Of a DNA stretch of 40,431 bases, positions 1 through 8,465 are shown in pieces; the stretch's first letter is position 1, and each line of letters opens with the position of its first letter. The stretch is from the NCBI GenBank assembly GCA_937981905.1, contig CALJMY010000004.1, positions 1 through 40,431 of the forward strand, given 5' to 3'. Under the pieces are notes generated by a model that saw only the letters and a list, made by a program, of their open reading frames with translations, did no database searches and had not been told where the DNA came from. Both the position numbers and the translations under genes were made by a program. Source of the DNA: an uncultured Enterobacterales bacterium (GTDB taxonomy: Bacteria; Pseudomonadota; Gammaproteobacteria; Enterobacterales; Psychrobiaceae).

Positions 1-377
1 CGAGAATAACTATGAATTGCAGCTGAGCCGCTATACAAAAGCGGAATTAATAATAAACAGCAACAAGCTCCTACAATGGTTAAATAACGATTATAAATAA
101 ATGAGCGTGTTTTTATTATTTGAATAAGCCCCAGTGCAACAAGGCAAGACACAATAATCCAACCTAATGGATTAATAGGTACATCGAGTCCACTGCCACC
201 ATAGTTATGCTGAAAGTAATGCATAACAGCAAAGTAATAAAAAGCGATTAATCCTAGAAATAGTAATTTAGGTTCTTGTACAGCAAGTAATAATTGTGAT
301 CTTATTGATGGGGCACCATCATTATGTTTTGTAGAAATAGCTGTATTAAGTACGGTTTTCATTGATTCATTAATCAT
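1..377 (-). CDS. Partial polytopic membrane protein, N-terminus; PglL/O-antigen-ligase-like
   Basis: This is the first 125 codons of a minus-strand gene whose 3' end lies beyond the left edge. The translation shows hydrophobic segments at about residues 38-54, 72-88 and 100-116. Between the first two lies a His-Asn-Tyr-Gly-Gly-Ser-Gly-Leu stretch ending in Pro-Ile-Asn (57-69). That pattern resembles the start of PglL-type protein O-oligosaccharyltransferases, inner-membrane enzymes that move lipid-linked glycans onto pilin and other periplasmic proteins; the assignment is from memory of the family. The catalytic Wzy_C region is not in the window. The upstream protease gene ends at 370, so the two genes overlap by 8 bases if the ATG at 377 is used; another in-frame ATG lies at 362. 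Neither has a strong ribosome-binding site, which suggests translational coupling. It could also be another O-antigen ligase relative. Confidence 0.55.
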   Translation of the reverse strand, partial: MINESMKTVLNTAISTKHNDGAPSIRSQLLLAVQEPKLLFLGLIAFYYFAVMHYFQHNYGGSGLDVPINPLGWIIVSCLVALGLIQIIKTRSFIYNRYLTIVGACCCLLLIPLLYSGSAAIHSYS

Positions 378-876
378 AAGTAGGCGTCGATATCGTTAAT
401 GTATTATTTCTTTGAATGAGTTCTAAATGCTTTAGTGCGTTCATGCCCAACAGAATAGTGTTGCCTTGCATGCCCGGATTTAAATGGCCTTTTAAATCTT
501 TAAAACCAAGTGCGCCAATTTTTAATGATGAAATATCTGTGGAATAAACCGTTACTTTCCCATTAGCAGTAGATACAGGATAGCTTTTACCTTTGGCTAA
601 GTTCAGCCTATTAGCTAAATTTAACGGAATAGAAATTAGAGTAGCACCTGTGTCTAATAAGAAATTTACAGGTTCGTCATTAATAAAACCACTAGCGACA
701 TAATGCCCTTGATTATTTTGTTTCAATATAATGGATGTTTGCTGTGAATTGACGATTGATTCTATATATTGATTAGGATTTGTTTTTTCAGTTATTTTTT
801 GATTGAAATAATAAGTAAGTGCGGCTAATGCTAAACAGCAAAATATCCCCCACATTATTTTACCTGTTTTTTCCAT
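370..876 (-). CDS. Membrane-anchored retropepsin-like aspartic protease (clan AA)
   Basis: A 168-residue protein with one N-terminal membrane segment (about 8-24) and a soluble domain carrying the aspartic protease signature Leu-Leu-Asp-Thr-Gly-Ala-Thr (Asp75-Thr76-Gly77). The later Leu-Leu-Gly-Met-Asn-Ala-Leu motif near the C-terminus is also typical of bacterial retropepsin-like proteins (TIGR02281 type), which carry one catalytic Asp per chain and presumably act as dimers. The topology places the active domain in the periplasm. Substrate is unknown. It is followed without a gap by the PglL-like gene and is divergent from ampD, with an 86-base shared upstream region. The Met at residue 8 is an alternative start, but the ATG at 876 has a purine-rich stretch (gagaaaag) in front of it. 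Confidence 0.8.
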   Translation of the reverse strand: MEKTGKIMWGIFCCLALAALTYYFNQKITEKTNPNQYIESIVNSQQTSIILKQNNQGHYVASGFINDEPVNFLLDTGATLISIPLNLANRLNLAKGKSYPVSTANGKVTVYSTDISSLKIGALGFKDLKGHLNPGMQGNTILLGMNALKHLELIQRNNTLTISTPTYD

Positions 877-910
877 GATGCTTTTCTCAAGCTTTAAGTC
901 AAAAATTGAA

Positions 911-938
911 TTGAGTTAGTGTACACTAAAATTATAAT
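911..938 (+). promoter_or_regulatory. Predicted sigma-70 promoter of ampD with a palindrome in its spacer
   Basis: A -35 box TTGAGT (911-916) and a perfect -10 TATAAT (933-938) are separated by 16 bases, 25 bases upstream of the ampD start. A perfect 14-base palindrome TTAGTGTACACTAA (916-929) fills the spacer, a placement expected of a repressor operator. The regulator is unknown. Confidence 0.6.
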
Positions 939-962
939 CATATTGAGTGAAAGTAATTTGTT

Positions 963-1514
963 ATGTTTGAAGTAGATAGTCAAGGTTGGTTAACTAAGTT
1001 TAATAAATGTCCATCTCCAAATTTTAATCAGAGACCATCAAAAAATAATATTTCTTTGTTAGTCATCCACAACATTAGTCTACCAGCAGGGCAGTTTGGT
1101 ACTGGCTACATTTCACAATTATTTACTAATACTCTCGATTGTTGCGTTCATCCTTCTTTTGGCGATTTAAAAGACTTAACTGTATCTGCACATTGTATGA
1201 TTGATCGACATGGTTTAATTACTCAATACGTTTCATTTGACGATCGTGCGTGGCATGCTGGGTTATCTTCGTTTAGCGGGGTTGATAATTGTAATGATTT
1301 TTCAATTGGTATTGAATTAGAAGGGACGGATGATTTGCCCTATACAGATGAACAATACCAATCATTAGTTAATCTTACTCAATTGATACAGCAACATTAC
1401 CCAATGGTTAAAGATAATATAGTAGGGCATTGTGATATTGCACCCGGCAGAAAAACTGACCCGGGTAATGCCTTTAACTGGTCGGGCTATTTTTCGATGT
1501 TAGCTGAAAAGTAA
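963..1514 (+). CDS. ampD: 1,6-anhydro-N-acetylmuramyl-L-alanine amidase AmpD
   Basis: A cytosolic zinc amidase (183 residues, the usual length) that removes the stem peptide from 1,6-anhydroMurNAc muropeptides during cell-wall recycling. Its activity keeps the levels of the AmpC-inducing muropeptide low in species with AmpR/AmpC. The Amidase_2 fold is recognisable: His36 in Val-Ile-His-Asn, Ser-Ala-His at 75-77, Trp-His at 97-98, Glu118 in Gly-Ile-Glu-Leu-Glu, His156 in Gly-His-Cys-Asp-Ile-Ala, Lys164 and Asp166. His36, His156 and Asp166 correspond to the zinc ligands of E. coli AmpD (34, 154, 164) with a constant offset of two, and Glu118 and Lys164 correspond to its catalytic residues. There is no signal peptide, consistent with a cytoplasmic enzyme. 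ampE follows 67 bases downstream, as in many gammaproteobacteria. Confidence 0.96.
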   Translation: MFEVDSQGWLTKFNKCPSPNFNQRPSKNNISLLVIHNISLPAGQFGTGYISQLFTNTLDCCVHPSFGDLKDLTVSAHCMIDRHGLITQYVSFDDRAWHAGLSSFSGVDNCNDFSIGIELEGTDDLPYTDEQYQSLVNLTQLIQQHYPMVKDNIVGHCDIAPGRKTDPGNAFNWSGYFSMLAEK

Positions 1515-1581
1515 GCATGATAAACTTTAGTTATTACCGTAATGATTGTATTACGTTTTCATTTTAAGAGATTGATTATTC

Positions 1582-2448
1582 ATGGCGTTATTTGCACTAT
1601 TATTAGCATTACTCATTGAACGAACTGTTACGTTGTCTAGTTACTGGCAATTTCAATATTGGTTTGACGGTGCTGTCTCGTCAACACGAAGTTATTTAGA
1701 GCCAACGAGTGCATGTTTTCAAATCGTATTAGTTTTTCTCCCTGCATTGATTACCTATCTATTTCTTGATTTAGTTGAAGGCGTTTTATTTGGGTTAGTG
1801 TCATTAGTAAGTTGGGTAGTTATCGCACTTTTTTGTGTGGGCTGTGTTCATTATCGGGATTTATATAAACGTTATCTTTTATCTGTCTGTAAAGAAGATA
1901 CTGCCACAAGTTATGCTTTGGCTGCAGAACTTAGTGATTTAAAAGAAATTATTGTTGAAGATGAAACGTGCTTAGGTTCAAGAGTTGGTAGACAACTATC
2001 ATGGATTAATTATCGATTTTATTGCTCAATTGTTTTTATGATGATTATTGGTGGTGATTTTGCGCCTGTTGCAGTTATTTTTTATGCTAGTTTAAGACAC
2101 TTAGATTTAATGATGTATAAGAAAAAAATTCCAACAATGAGTTTTGTCTCTAAATTATTATTTATTATAGATTGGTTGCCAGCGCGTCTCGTCGCTCTTG
2201 CTTATGTACTAGTTGGTAATTTTTCAAATGCGATTAATGTATGGCTAAGTCTTACACTTAATATTAAAGCCCCTGCTTATGATGTAGTGAGTAAAGTTGC
2301 CATGGCTGCAGAACAAATGTCTAAATCGCATGGCGAAGAAGGTGTCTGTATGCAAAGTACCTGTCGATTAGTTAATTTAGCGAAGCGCACATTAGGCTTA
2401 TTAGTAGTTGGTGTATCAGTATTAACTATTTTTGGCTTTTTATTATAA
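1582..2448 (+). CDS. ampE: Regulatory-signalling inner-membrane protein AmpE
   Basis: A 288-residue integral membrane protein of the AmpE/CobD-like family, encoded directly behind ampD. Hydrophobic segments lie near residues 2-15, 48-64, 68-90, about 150-170 and at the C-terminus (about 269-288). The N-terminal Leu-Ala-Leu-Leu-Ile-Glu-Arg stretch and the central Trp-Ile-Asn-Tyr-Arg-Phe segment are typical of AmpE. The family is linked genetically to beta-lactamase induction, but its biochemical role is not settled. The ATG at 1582 is preceded by an AAGAG ribosome-binding site. Family and position make the call secure; the function is known only by association. Confidence 0.9.
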   Translation: MALFALLLALLIERTVTLSSYWQFQYWFDGAVSSTRSYLEPTSACFQIVLVFLPALITYLFLDLVEGVLFGLVSLVSWVVIALFCVGCVHYRDLYKRYLLSVCKEDTATSYALAAELSDLKEIIVEDETCLGSRVGRQLSWINYRFYCSIVFMMIIGGDFAPVAVIFYASLRHLDLMMYKKKIPTMSFVSKLLFIIDWLPARLVALAYVLVGNFSNAINVWLSLTLNIKAPAYDVVSKVAMAAEQMSKSHGEEGVCMQSTCRLVNLAKRTLGLLVVGVSVLTIFGFLL

Positions 2449-2796
2449 ATATTTAACTTATTAATGGTGGCGATTTTTTCTATACTCTTCCAATAATAAT
2501 TTAATAGTCTTTTTAATATATTGTAACAAATAATCCATAATGGTCTAACCACGAGCATTATGGTGCATTTTTCCTTTCTGTTTATTTTTTGTATAAATAT
2601 TATTCATTTTTTATCTGTTTTTCATTCTTCTTAGTTGACGTATAAGTATGCTAGGCATCTTTAGCACCATATTGGTGCCTTGTGTTTTTTATCTGCTATT
2701 TTTATTTCAATCAACCTCGATTCCTAGACAATTGTCTGGAAATTTGTTAGATTTATGCCTTGTGGTTAATTGGTAATACCAATTTAAGGAACGTAA
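2449..2796. other. Intergenic region between ampE and pdhR (348 bases)
   Basis: No credible ORF is present. The left part holds an 8-bp inverted repeat (2535-2542 with 2556-2563) followed by a T-rich stretch, and a short hairpin GCACC/GGTGC (2664-2668 with 2674-2678) followed by TTGTGTTTTTT. Either could terminate ampE transcripts. The right part is the pdhR control region, with a perfect palindrome AGACAATTGTCT (2726-2737) and the PdhR operator listed separately. Confidence 0.5.
2768..2784. promoter_or_regulatory. PdhR operator in front of pdhR
   Basis: AATTGGTAATACCAATT is a perfect inverted repeat (AATTGGT-AAT-ACCAATT). It matches the known PdhR recognition sequence of enterobacteria, AATTGGTnnnACCAATT. 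It ends four bases before the pdhR ribosome-binding site (AAGGA, 2786-2790). Bound PdhR would therefore sit at the transcript start or early leader and repress its own gene and, by read-through, the pyruvate dehydrogenase genes until pyruvate releases it. Confidence 0.88.
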
Positions 2797-3564
2797 ATGG
2801 TTTATCATAAAATCAAGCAGCCTAAATTATCAGACGCGATTGTTGATGCGCTTGAAACAATGATTTTAGAAGGAACGTTACGCCCAGGTGAAAAAGTACT
2901 ATCGGAGCGTGATTTAGCAAAGCAATTTGAAGTGTCTCGTCCGTCAATACGTGAAGCAATTCAAGTGTTAGAAGCTAAAGGGTTACTTAGTCGCCGTCAA
3001 GGTGGTGGAACTTATGTACAAGAACAGTTGTGGAAAAGTTTAAGTGATCCAGTATTAGAGCTTATTGCTAAAGATCCTGAAAGTCAGTATGACTTACTTG
3101 AATTTCGTCATGCTACTGAAGGTATGTTAGCTTTCTACGCCGCAATACGAGGCACCGCAACAGACTTTGAAAGTTTACGACAAAGTCAAAATGCTATTGA
3201 AGTTGCTCAGAAAAAAGAATGTATTGAGCAAGAGGCTGATGCCATTGTTGAACTATATAAAGTGATTGCTGAAGCGTCTCATAATGTCGCTATGCTACAT
3301 TTAGTACTGAGTATGAGTGAGTTATTAAGACAAAATATTGAACAAAACTTAACATTGTTATATCGTTCTGATCACGGTGTAAAAATGAGTAATAAACATC
3401 GAAGTGCATTAATAGAGGCGATAATCTCACGAGATTCAGAGAAAGCCCGTAATGCTTCAAACGCCCATTTGGCGTTCATTGAAGATGTTTTATTATCAGT
3501 AAGACAAGAGGACTCTCGAGTGCAACGAGCACTGCGAAGAATTCAAAACAACGACCCTGCTTAA
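2797..3564 (+). CDS. pdhR: Pyruvate-responsive GntR/FadR-type repressor PdhR
   Basis: A 255-residue transcription factor with an N-terminal winged helix-turn-helix (about residues 8-76; Leu-Ser-Glu-Arg-Asp-Leu-Ala and Ser-Arg-Pro-Ser-Ile-Arg-Glu-Ala are GntR hallmarks) and a C-terminal FCD ligand domain (about 95-235) with conserved His residues. In E. coli this protein represses pdhR-aceEF-lpd and is inactivated by pyruvate. The gene has a matching operator directly upstream and aceE directly downstream, so the assignment is strong. The ATG has the ribosome-binding site AAGGA six bases ahead. Its stop codon lies in the loop of an intrinsic terminator, so read-through into aceE is probably partial. 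Confidence 0.95.
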   Translation: MVYHKIKQPKLSDAIVDALETMILEGTLRPGEKVLSERDLAKQFEVSRPSIREAIQVLEAKGLLSRRQGGGTYVQEQLWKSLSDPVLELIAKDPESQYDLLEFRHATEGMLAFYAAIRGTATDFESLRQSQNAIEVAQKKECIEQEADAIVELYKVIAEASHNVAMLHLVLSMSELLRQNIEQNLTLLYRSDHGVKMSNKHRSALIEAIISRDSEKARNASNAHLAFIEDVLLSVRQEDSRVQRALRRIQNNDPA

Positions 3565-3578
3565 ATAGCGGGGTTTTT
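3555..3578 (+). terminator. Intrinsic terminator overlapping the pdhR stop codon
   Basis: CCCTGCT (3555-3561) pairs with AGCGGGG (3567-3573), including one G-U pair, around a five-base loop. Five T residues follow (3574-3578). The stop codon TAA (3562-3564) is in the loop, so ribosomes finishing pdhR would cover the hairpin. It can act as an attenuator between regulator and enzyme genes. Confidence 0.75.
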
Positions 3579-3671
3579 ACGTAAAAGCGCGCTAAAAGAA
3601 GCTGCGTTACAAAATTAAAAACGTCATCAATGCATTGCAAGATGGCAAAAACAACCATAAAGGATAAGATT

Positions 3672-6341
3672 ATGTCAGGCATAAATCTTCATGATATCGA
3701 TCCGCTAGAAACAACAGAGTGGATTGAATCACTTGATTCAGTGTTAAAAGAAGAAGGGCCAGAACGTGCTCATTTTCTTCTTGAAAAGTTAATTGATAAT
3801 GCACGTCGTAAATTAGGTCATTTACCATATAACGCGACTACCGCTTATGTAAACTCGATTGATACTAACAGTCAACCACAAATGCCTGGCGACCCGCATA
3901 TCGAACGTAACATTCGTTCTATGATCCGTTGGAATGCACAGGCAATGGTATTACGTGCGTCTAAGAAAGATTTAGATCTTGGTGGTCATATTGCTAGTTT
4001 CGCATCTTCTGCGACATTATATGATGTAGGCTTTAACCATTTCTTCAAAGCACCTAATGATGTTGACGGTGGCGATTTAGTTTATTTCCAAGGTCATATT
4101 TCTCCAGGTATCTACGCGCGTTCTTTCCTTGAAGGTCGTTTTACTGAAGCGCAAATGGATAACTTCCGTCAAGAAGCATTTGACGATGGTTTATCTTCAT
4201 ACCCGCATCCTAAATTAATGCCTGAATACTGGCAGTTCCCTACGGTATCTATGGGTCTTGGTCCAATTCAAGCAATTTACCAAGCACGTTTCCTAAAATA
4301 CCTTACAGATCGCGGCATTAAAGATTGTTCTGGCCAAACGGTATATTGTTTCATGGGCGATGGTGAGTGTGATGAGCCGGAATCATTAGGTGCTATCGGT
4401 CTTGCTTCACGCGAAGGCTTAGATAACTTATGTTTCATCATCAACTGTAATTTACAGCGTTTAGATGGTCCTGTTCGTGGTAACAGCAAAATCATCCAAG
4501 AGCTTGAAGGTGAATTCCGCGGCGCAGGCTGGGATGTAATCAAGGTTATTTGGGGGCATCATTGGGAGCCACTACTTAAGAAAGACAAGTCTGGTAAATT
4601 ACAGCAATTAATGGAAGAAACCGTTGATGGCGAATACCAAAACTGTAAGCAAAAAGGCGGCGCGTACACACGTGAGCATTTCTTCGGTAAATACCCAGAA
4701 ACAGCTGAACTTGTAAAAGACATGACAGATGAAGACATCTGGCGTTTAAACCGTGGTGGTCACGATCCAGCAAAAGTTTATGCAGCATACGCACAAGCTA
4801 AAGCAACTAAAGATCGTCCAACAGTAATCCTAGCCAAAACTGTAAAAGGTTACGGCATGGGTGATTCTGCTGAAGGTAAAAACATCGCTCACGGTGTTAA
4901 GAAAATGGATCTTGAAGTTCTTAAAGAATTCCGAGATCGTTTCAACATTCCTGTATCAGATGAAGATTTACCAAATCTTCCATACTATCGCCCAAGCGAA
5001 GATAGTGTAGAAATGAAATACATGAAAGCACGTCGTGATGCACTTGGCGGTGTAATGCCTAAGCGTTTACCTAAGTTTACTGAAAAGCTAGCTATCCCAG
5101 CTTTAAGTATTTTTGATGCAATTACTAAAGGTAGTGGCGAACGTGAAGTTTCAACAACCATGGTTATGGTTCGTTTGATGACGGCGTTAGTAAAAGACAA
5201 AGGTATTGGTAAGCGTATCGTTCCTATCGTTCCTGATGAAGCACGTACTTTCGGTATGGAAGGTATGTTCCGTCAAGTAGGCATCTACGCGCACGAAGGC
5301 CAAAAATATACACCACAAGATCGCGATCAAGTAGCTTACTACCGTGAAGATACAACGGGTCAAGTTTTACAAGAAGGTATTAACGAGCTTGGTGCAATGG
5401 GTTCTTGGGTATCGGCAGCTACGTCATACTCTGTGAACGATTGTCCAATGATTCCTTTCTACATCTACTACTCAATGTTTGGTTTCCAACGTATTGGCGA
5501 CATGGCATGGGCAGCTGGTGATATGCAAGCACGTGGTTTCATGGTTGGTGGTACTGCTGGTCGTACAACGCTTAATGGTGAAGGTCTGCAGCATCAAGAT
5601 GGTCACAGCCACATTCAAGCTGGTACTATCCCGAACTGTATTTCTTACGATGCAACTTACGGTTATGAGCTGGCAGTTATTGTTCAAAACGGTATCGAGC
5701 GTATGTACGGTGAGAACCAAGAGAACATTTACTACTACCTAACGGTGCTTAATGAAAACTATAAGCAGCCTGCACTTCCTGAAGGTGTTGAAGAAGGTAT
5801 CATTAAAGGTATCTACCCATTTGCTACTGTTAAAGCTGGTGCTAACACAGTTAAATTACTAGGTTGTGGTACTATTTTTGAACAAGTTCGTGCTGCTGCA
5901 GAAATTCTTGCAAGTGATTATGATGTTACATCTGAACTATTCAGCGTAACGTCATTCAACGAATTAGGTCGTAACGGTCAAGATGTTGAACGTACAAACA
6001 TGCTTAACCCTACTGCTGAAGCTAAAGTTGCTTACATTACTGAAGTACTTGGTAAAGACGAAGATAACGTTGTTATCGCGTCAACGGATCACATGAAATC
6101 GTTCGCTGAACAAGTTCGCGCTTACATTCCTGGTTCGTACAAAGTATTAGGTACTGATGGATTTGGTCGTAGTGATAGCCGTGCTAACTTACGTTCACAT
6201 TTCGAAGTTGATGCTGCACATGTTGTTGTTGCTTCACTGTCTGAACTTGTTAAACGTGGCAAGCTTGAGCAATCAGTATTATTAGACGCTATGAAACGCT
6301 TCAATATTGATGGCGACAAAATTAACCCGCTTTACGCATAA
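3672..6341 (+). CDS. aceE: Pyruvate dehydrogenase E1 component (homodimeric type)
   Basis: A thiamine-diphosphate-dependent enzyme that decarboxylates pyruvate and transfers the acetyl group to the lipoyl arms of AceF. The start is set at the ATG at 3672, which has AAGGATAAG in front and gives 889 residues, against 887 in E. coli. An in-frame ATG at 3630 would add 14 atypical residues. The thiamine/Mg motif runs Gly-Asp-Gly-Glu from residue 229, with Asp230 and Asn260 (in [10 protein letters not shown]) at the metal-ligand positions known from E. coli. Most homologues have Met where this one has Cys in Gly-Asp-Gly-Glu-Cys-Asp-Glu. The transketolase central and C-terminal domains are intact. 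aceF follows 11 bases downstream. Confidence 0.97.
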   Translation: MSGINLHDIDPLETTEWIESLDSVLKEEGPERAHFLLEKLIDNARRKLGHLPYNATTAYVNSIDTNSQPQMPGDPHIERNIRSMIRWNAQAMVLRASKKDLDLGGHIASFASSATLYDVGFNHFFKAPNDVDGGDLVYFQGHISPGIYARSFLEGRFTEAQMDNFRQEAFDDGLSSYPHPKLMPEYWQFPTVSMGLGPIQAIYQARFLKYLTDRGIKDCSGQTVYCFMGDGECDEPESLGAIGLASREGLDNLCFIINCNLQRLDGPVRGNSKIIQELEGEFRGAGWDVIKVIWGHHWEPLLKKDKSGKLQQLMEETVDGEYQNCKQKGGAYTREHFFGKYPETAELVKDMTDEDIWRLNRGGHDPAKVYAAYAQAKATKDRPTVILAKTVKGYGMGDSAEGKNIAHGVKKMDLEVLKEFRDRFNIPVSDEDLPNLPYYRPSEDSVEMKYMKARRDALGGVMPKRLPKFTEKLAIPALSIFDAITKGSGEREVSTTMVMVRLMTALVKDKGIGKRIVPIVPDEARTFGMEGMFRQVGIYAHEGQKYTPQDRDQVAYYREDTTGQVLQEGINELGAMGSWVSAATSYSVNDCPMIPFYIYYSMFGFQRIGDMAWAAGDMQARGFMVGGTAGRTTLNGEGLQHQDGHSHIQAGTIPNCISYDATYGYELAVIVQNGIERMYGENQENIYYYLTVLNENYKQPALPEGVEEGIIKGIYPFATVKAGANTVKLLGCGTIFEQVRAAAEILASDYDVTSELFSVTSFNELGRNGQDVERTNMLNPTAEAKVAYITEVLGKDEDNVVIASTDHMKSFAEQVRAYIPGSYKVLGTDGFGRSDSRANLRSHFEVDAAHVVVASLSELVKRGKLEQSVLLDAMKRFNIDGDKINPLYA

Positions 6342-6352
6342 GGATAAATATT

Positions 6353-8311
6353 ATGTCTGAATTAAAAGATATCTTAGTCCCTGATGTTGGCGGCGAAGAA
6401 GTTGAAATTATTGAAATCTGTGTTGCTGTAGGCGACACAGTTGAAGAAGAAGCAGCAATTGTTACTGTTGAATCTGATAAAGCGTCAATGGATATTCCAG
6501 TACCATTTGCTGGAACAATTAGCGAGTTAAGCATTAGTGTTGGTGATAAAGTGTCTGAAGGCTCACGCCTTGGCGCTATGTCAGTTGTTGGTGCTAGCGC
6601 GCCAGTAGCTGAGCCTGCACCTGTTGCTGCCCCAGCACCTGTTGTTGAAGCGCCTGTTGCAGTTGCTGCACCAGTTGTTCAAACAACGTCAGAAGTGAAA
6701 GAAGTTCACGTTCCTGATATCGGTGAAGACGGTCAAGTTGATATCATCGACGTACTAGTAAAAGCTGGTGATGTTGTTGCTGAAGAAGACGGCTTAATAA
6801 CGCTTGAAACTGACAAAGCGACAATGGACGTTCCTGCACCATTCGCTGGTACTGTTGTTGACGTTAAAGTAGTTGTTGGCGATAAAGTTGGCGAAGGTTC
6901 ACTTATCGTTACTATCGAAACAGCTTCTAGTACGCCAGTTGCAGCTCCTGTTGCTGCGGCGGCGGTTGCTGCTCCAGTAGCACAAGCGGCTCCTGTGGCT
7001 GCACCAGTTGTTGCTGCTGCACCAAGCATTCAAGAAGTTGCTGTGCCTGATATTGGCGAAGACGGCGAAGTTGATGTTATCGACGTATTAGTTGCTGTCG
7101 GCGACACTGTTGCTGAAGAAGACGGATTAATTACGTTAGAAACAGACAAAGCGACAATGGATGTGCCTGCACCATTTGCTGGTGTAATTAAAGAATTACG
7201 CATAGCGTCAGGCGGCAAAGTTGCTACTGGTACTGTTATTGCTACTATTGAAACCGTTGGTGCTGAAGTTGCTACGATTACAGCGCCTGCACCAGTTGCT
7301 GCTGCACCTGCTCCGGTAGCTGCTCCTGCACCGGCTGCTAAGCCTGCTCCTGTTCAAGCTGCAGCGCCTGTTGCTAGTGGTTCAAGCCATGCAAGCCCAT
7401 CAGTTCGTCGTATTGCACGCGAATTTGGTGTTGATTTAACATTGGTTGCTGGTACTGGTCGTAAAGGTCGTATACTTCGTGATGACGTACAAAACTACGT
7501 GAAAGCTGAATTAGCTAAACCTAAAGCAAGCGCATCAGCGGCTGCTCCAGCTGGCGATGGTAATTACCTTGAAGTGGTAAAAGGCCGTCCTGTAGATTTC
7601 TCGAAGTTTGGTGAAATTGAAGAAAAGCCATTATCACGCATTCAAAAGATCTCTGGTCCATTCCTTCACAAAAACTGGGTAACGATTCCACATGTTACAC
7701 ATTTTGACGAAGCTGATATCACTGATCTTGAAGTTTTCCGTAAAGAGCAAAACGCTGTTGCTGAAAAGCAAAAGCTAGGCCTGAAAATTTCACCATTAGT
7801 ATTCATCATGAAAGCTGCTGCGAAAGCACTAGCGGCTCACCCAACGTTTAACTCATCACTGAGCAGCGATGGCGAAAGCTTAATCTTGAAGAAATACATC
7901 CACATTGGTATTGCAGTTGATACACCAAACGGTTTGGTTGTTCCTGTTGTTCGTGATGTTGATAAAAAAGGCATTTACGATATTTCACGTGAACTTGGTG
8001 AAATATCTAAGAAAGCACGTGACGGCAAATTAAAAGCTACTGACATGCAAGGCGGTTGTTTTACAATTTCTAGCCTTGGTGGTATCGGCGGCACAGCATT
8101 TACACCAATTGTAAATGCGCCTGAAGTTGCTATCTTAGGTGTATCGAAGTCTGAAATGAAACCAAAATGGAATGGTAAAGAATTCTTGCCAAGACTAATG
8201 GTTCCGTTATCAACGTCATATGATCATCGTGTTATCGATGGTGCAGAAGCTGCGCGCTTTAGTGCAACGCTTGCTGGCGTATTATCAGACCTTCGCCGTT
8301 TGTCACTGTAA
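6353..8311 (+). CDS. aceF: Dihydrolipoamide acetyltransferase (E2 of pyruvate dehydrogenase), three lipoyl domains
   Basis: The structural core of the pyruvate dehydrogenase complex, moving acetyl groups from E1 to CoA. Domains in order: lipoyl 1 (about 3-78, Lys43 in Ser-Asp-Lys-Ala-Ser), lipoyl 2 (about 115-190, Lys155) and lipoyl 3 (about 226-301, Lys266), both in Thr-Asp-Lys-Ala-Thr. Ala/Pro/Val-rich swinging linkers follow each. Next come the E1/E3-binding domain (about 347-385, Ser-Pro-Ser-Val-Arg-Arg-Ile-Ala) and the catalytic domain (about 420-652) with the active-site His625 and Asp629 in Asp-His-Arg-Val-Ile-Asp-Gly. Lipoyl 2 and 3 are nearly identical and more alike than either is to lipoyl 1, which indicates internal duplication. 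The ribosome-binding site is AAGGATAA. Confidence 0.97.
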   Translation: MSELKDILVPDVGGEEVEIIEICVAVGDTVEEEAAIVTVESDKASMDIPVPFAGTISELSISVGDKVSEGSRLGAMSVVGASAPVAEPAPVAAPAPVVEAPVAVAAPVVQTTSEVKEVHVPDIGEDGQVDIIDVLVKAGDVVAEEDGLITLETDKATMDVPAPFAGTVVDVKVVVGDKVGEGSLIVTIETASSTPVAAPVAAAAVAAPVAQAAPVAAPVVAAAPSIQEVAVPDIGEDGEVDVIDVLVAVGDTVAEEDGLITLETDKATMDVPAPFAGVIKELRIASGGKVATGTVIATIETVGAEVATITAPAPVAAAPAPVAAPAPAAKPAPVQAAAPVASGSSHASPSVRRIAREFGVDLTLVAGTGRKGRILRDDVQNYVKAELAKPKASASAAAPAGDGNYLEVVKGRPVDFSKFGEIEEKPLSRIQKISGPFLHKNWVTIPHVTHFDEADITDLEVFRKEQNAVAEKQKLGLKISPLVFIMKAAAKALAAHPTFNSSLSSDGESLILKKYIHIGIAVDTPNGLVVPVVRDVDKKGIYDISRELGEISKKARDGKLKATDMQGGCFTISSLGGIGGTAFTPIVNAPEVAILGVSKSEMKPKWNGKEFLPRLMVPLSTSYDHRVIDGAEAARFSATLAGVLSDLRRLSL

Positions 8312-8329
8312 CTTACATCAGTGGTATTT

Positions 8330-8361
8330 AAGTTAGCTACTTTTTAAAGGGTAGTTAACTT
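8330..8361 (+). promoter_or_regulatory. Stem-loop in the aceF-lpdA gap
   Basis: AAGTTAGCTAC (8330-8340) pairs with GTAGTTAACTT (8351-8361), including one G-U pair. The ten-base loop can pair further. No T tract follows, so this is more likely an RNA-processing or stability element than a terminator. It lies 18 bases after the aceF stop codon, in a 154-base gap that may also hold an lpdA promoter. Confidence 0.5.
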
Positions 8362-8465
8362 TGAACAAATAAAGTAAACAGTTTAAGTATATATTATGTA
8401 ATTAGACTGTTTTTAAAAATTCATCATTTATGCAAAAGTATGAATGAACCCATATCGAGGTTAAA

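Noticed and set aside
2277-2558. 93-codon minus-strand ORF overlapping the ampE 3' end
   Set aside because: Mostly antisense to ampE, and the part outside it covers the inverted repeats; no protein-like features.
3630-3671. Upstream in-frame ATG for aceE giving 14 extra residues
   Set aside because: The ATG at 3672 has AAGGATAAG in front and gives the family's usual N-terminus and length.
6733-7218. Long open frames on the minus strand of aceF encoding Thr/Ala-rich proteins
   Set aside because: They are shadows of the biased Ala/Pro/Val codons and repeated lipoyl domains of the plus-strand gene.
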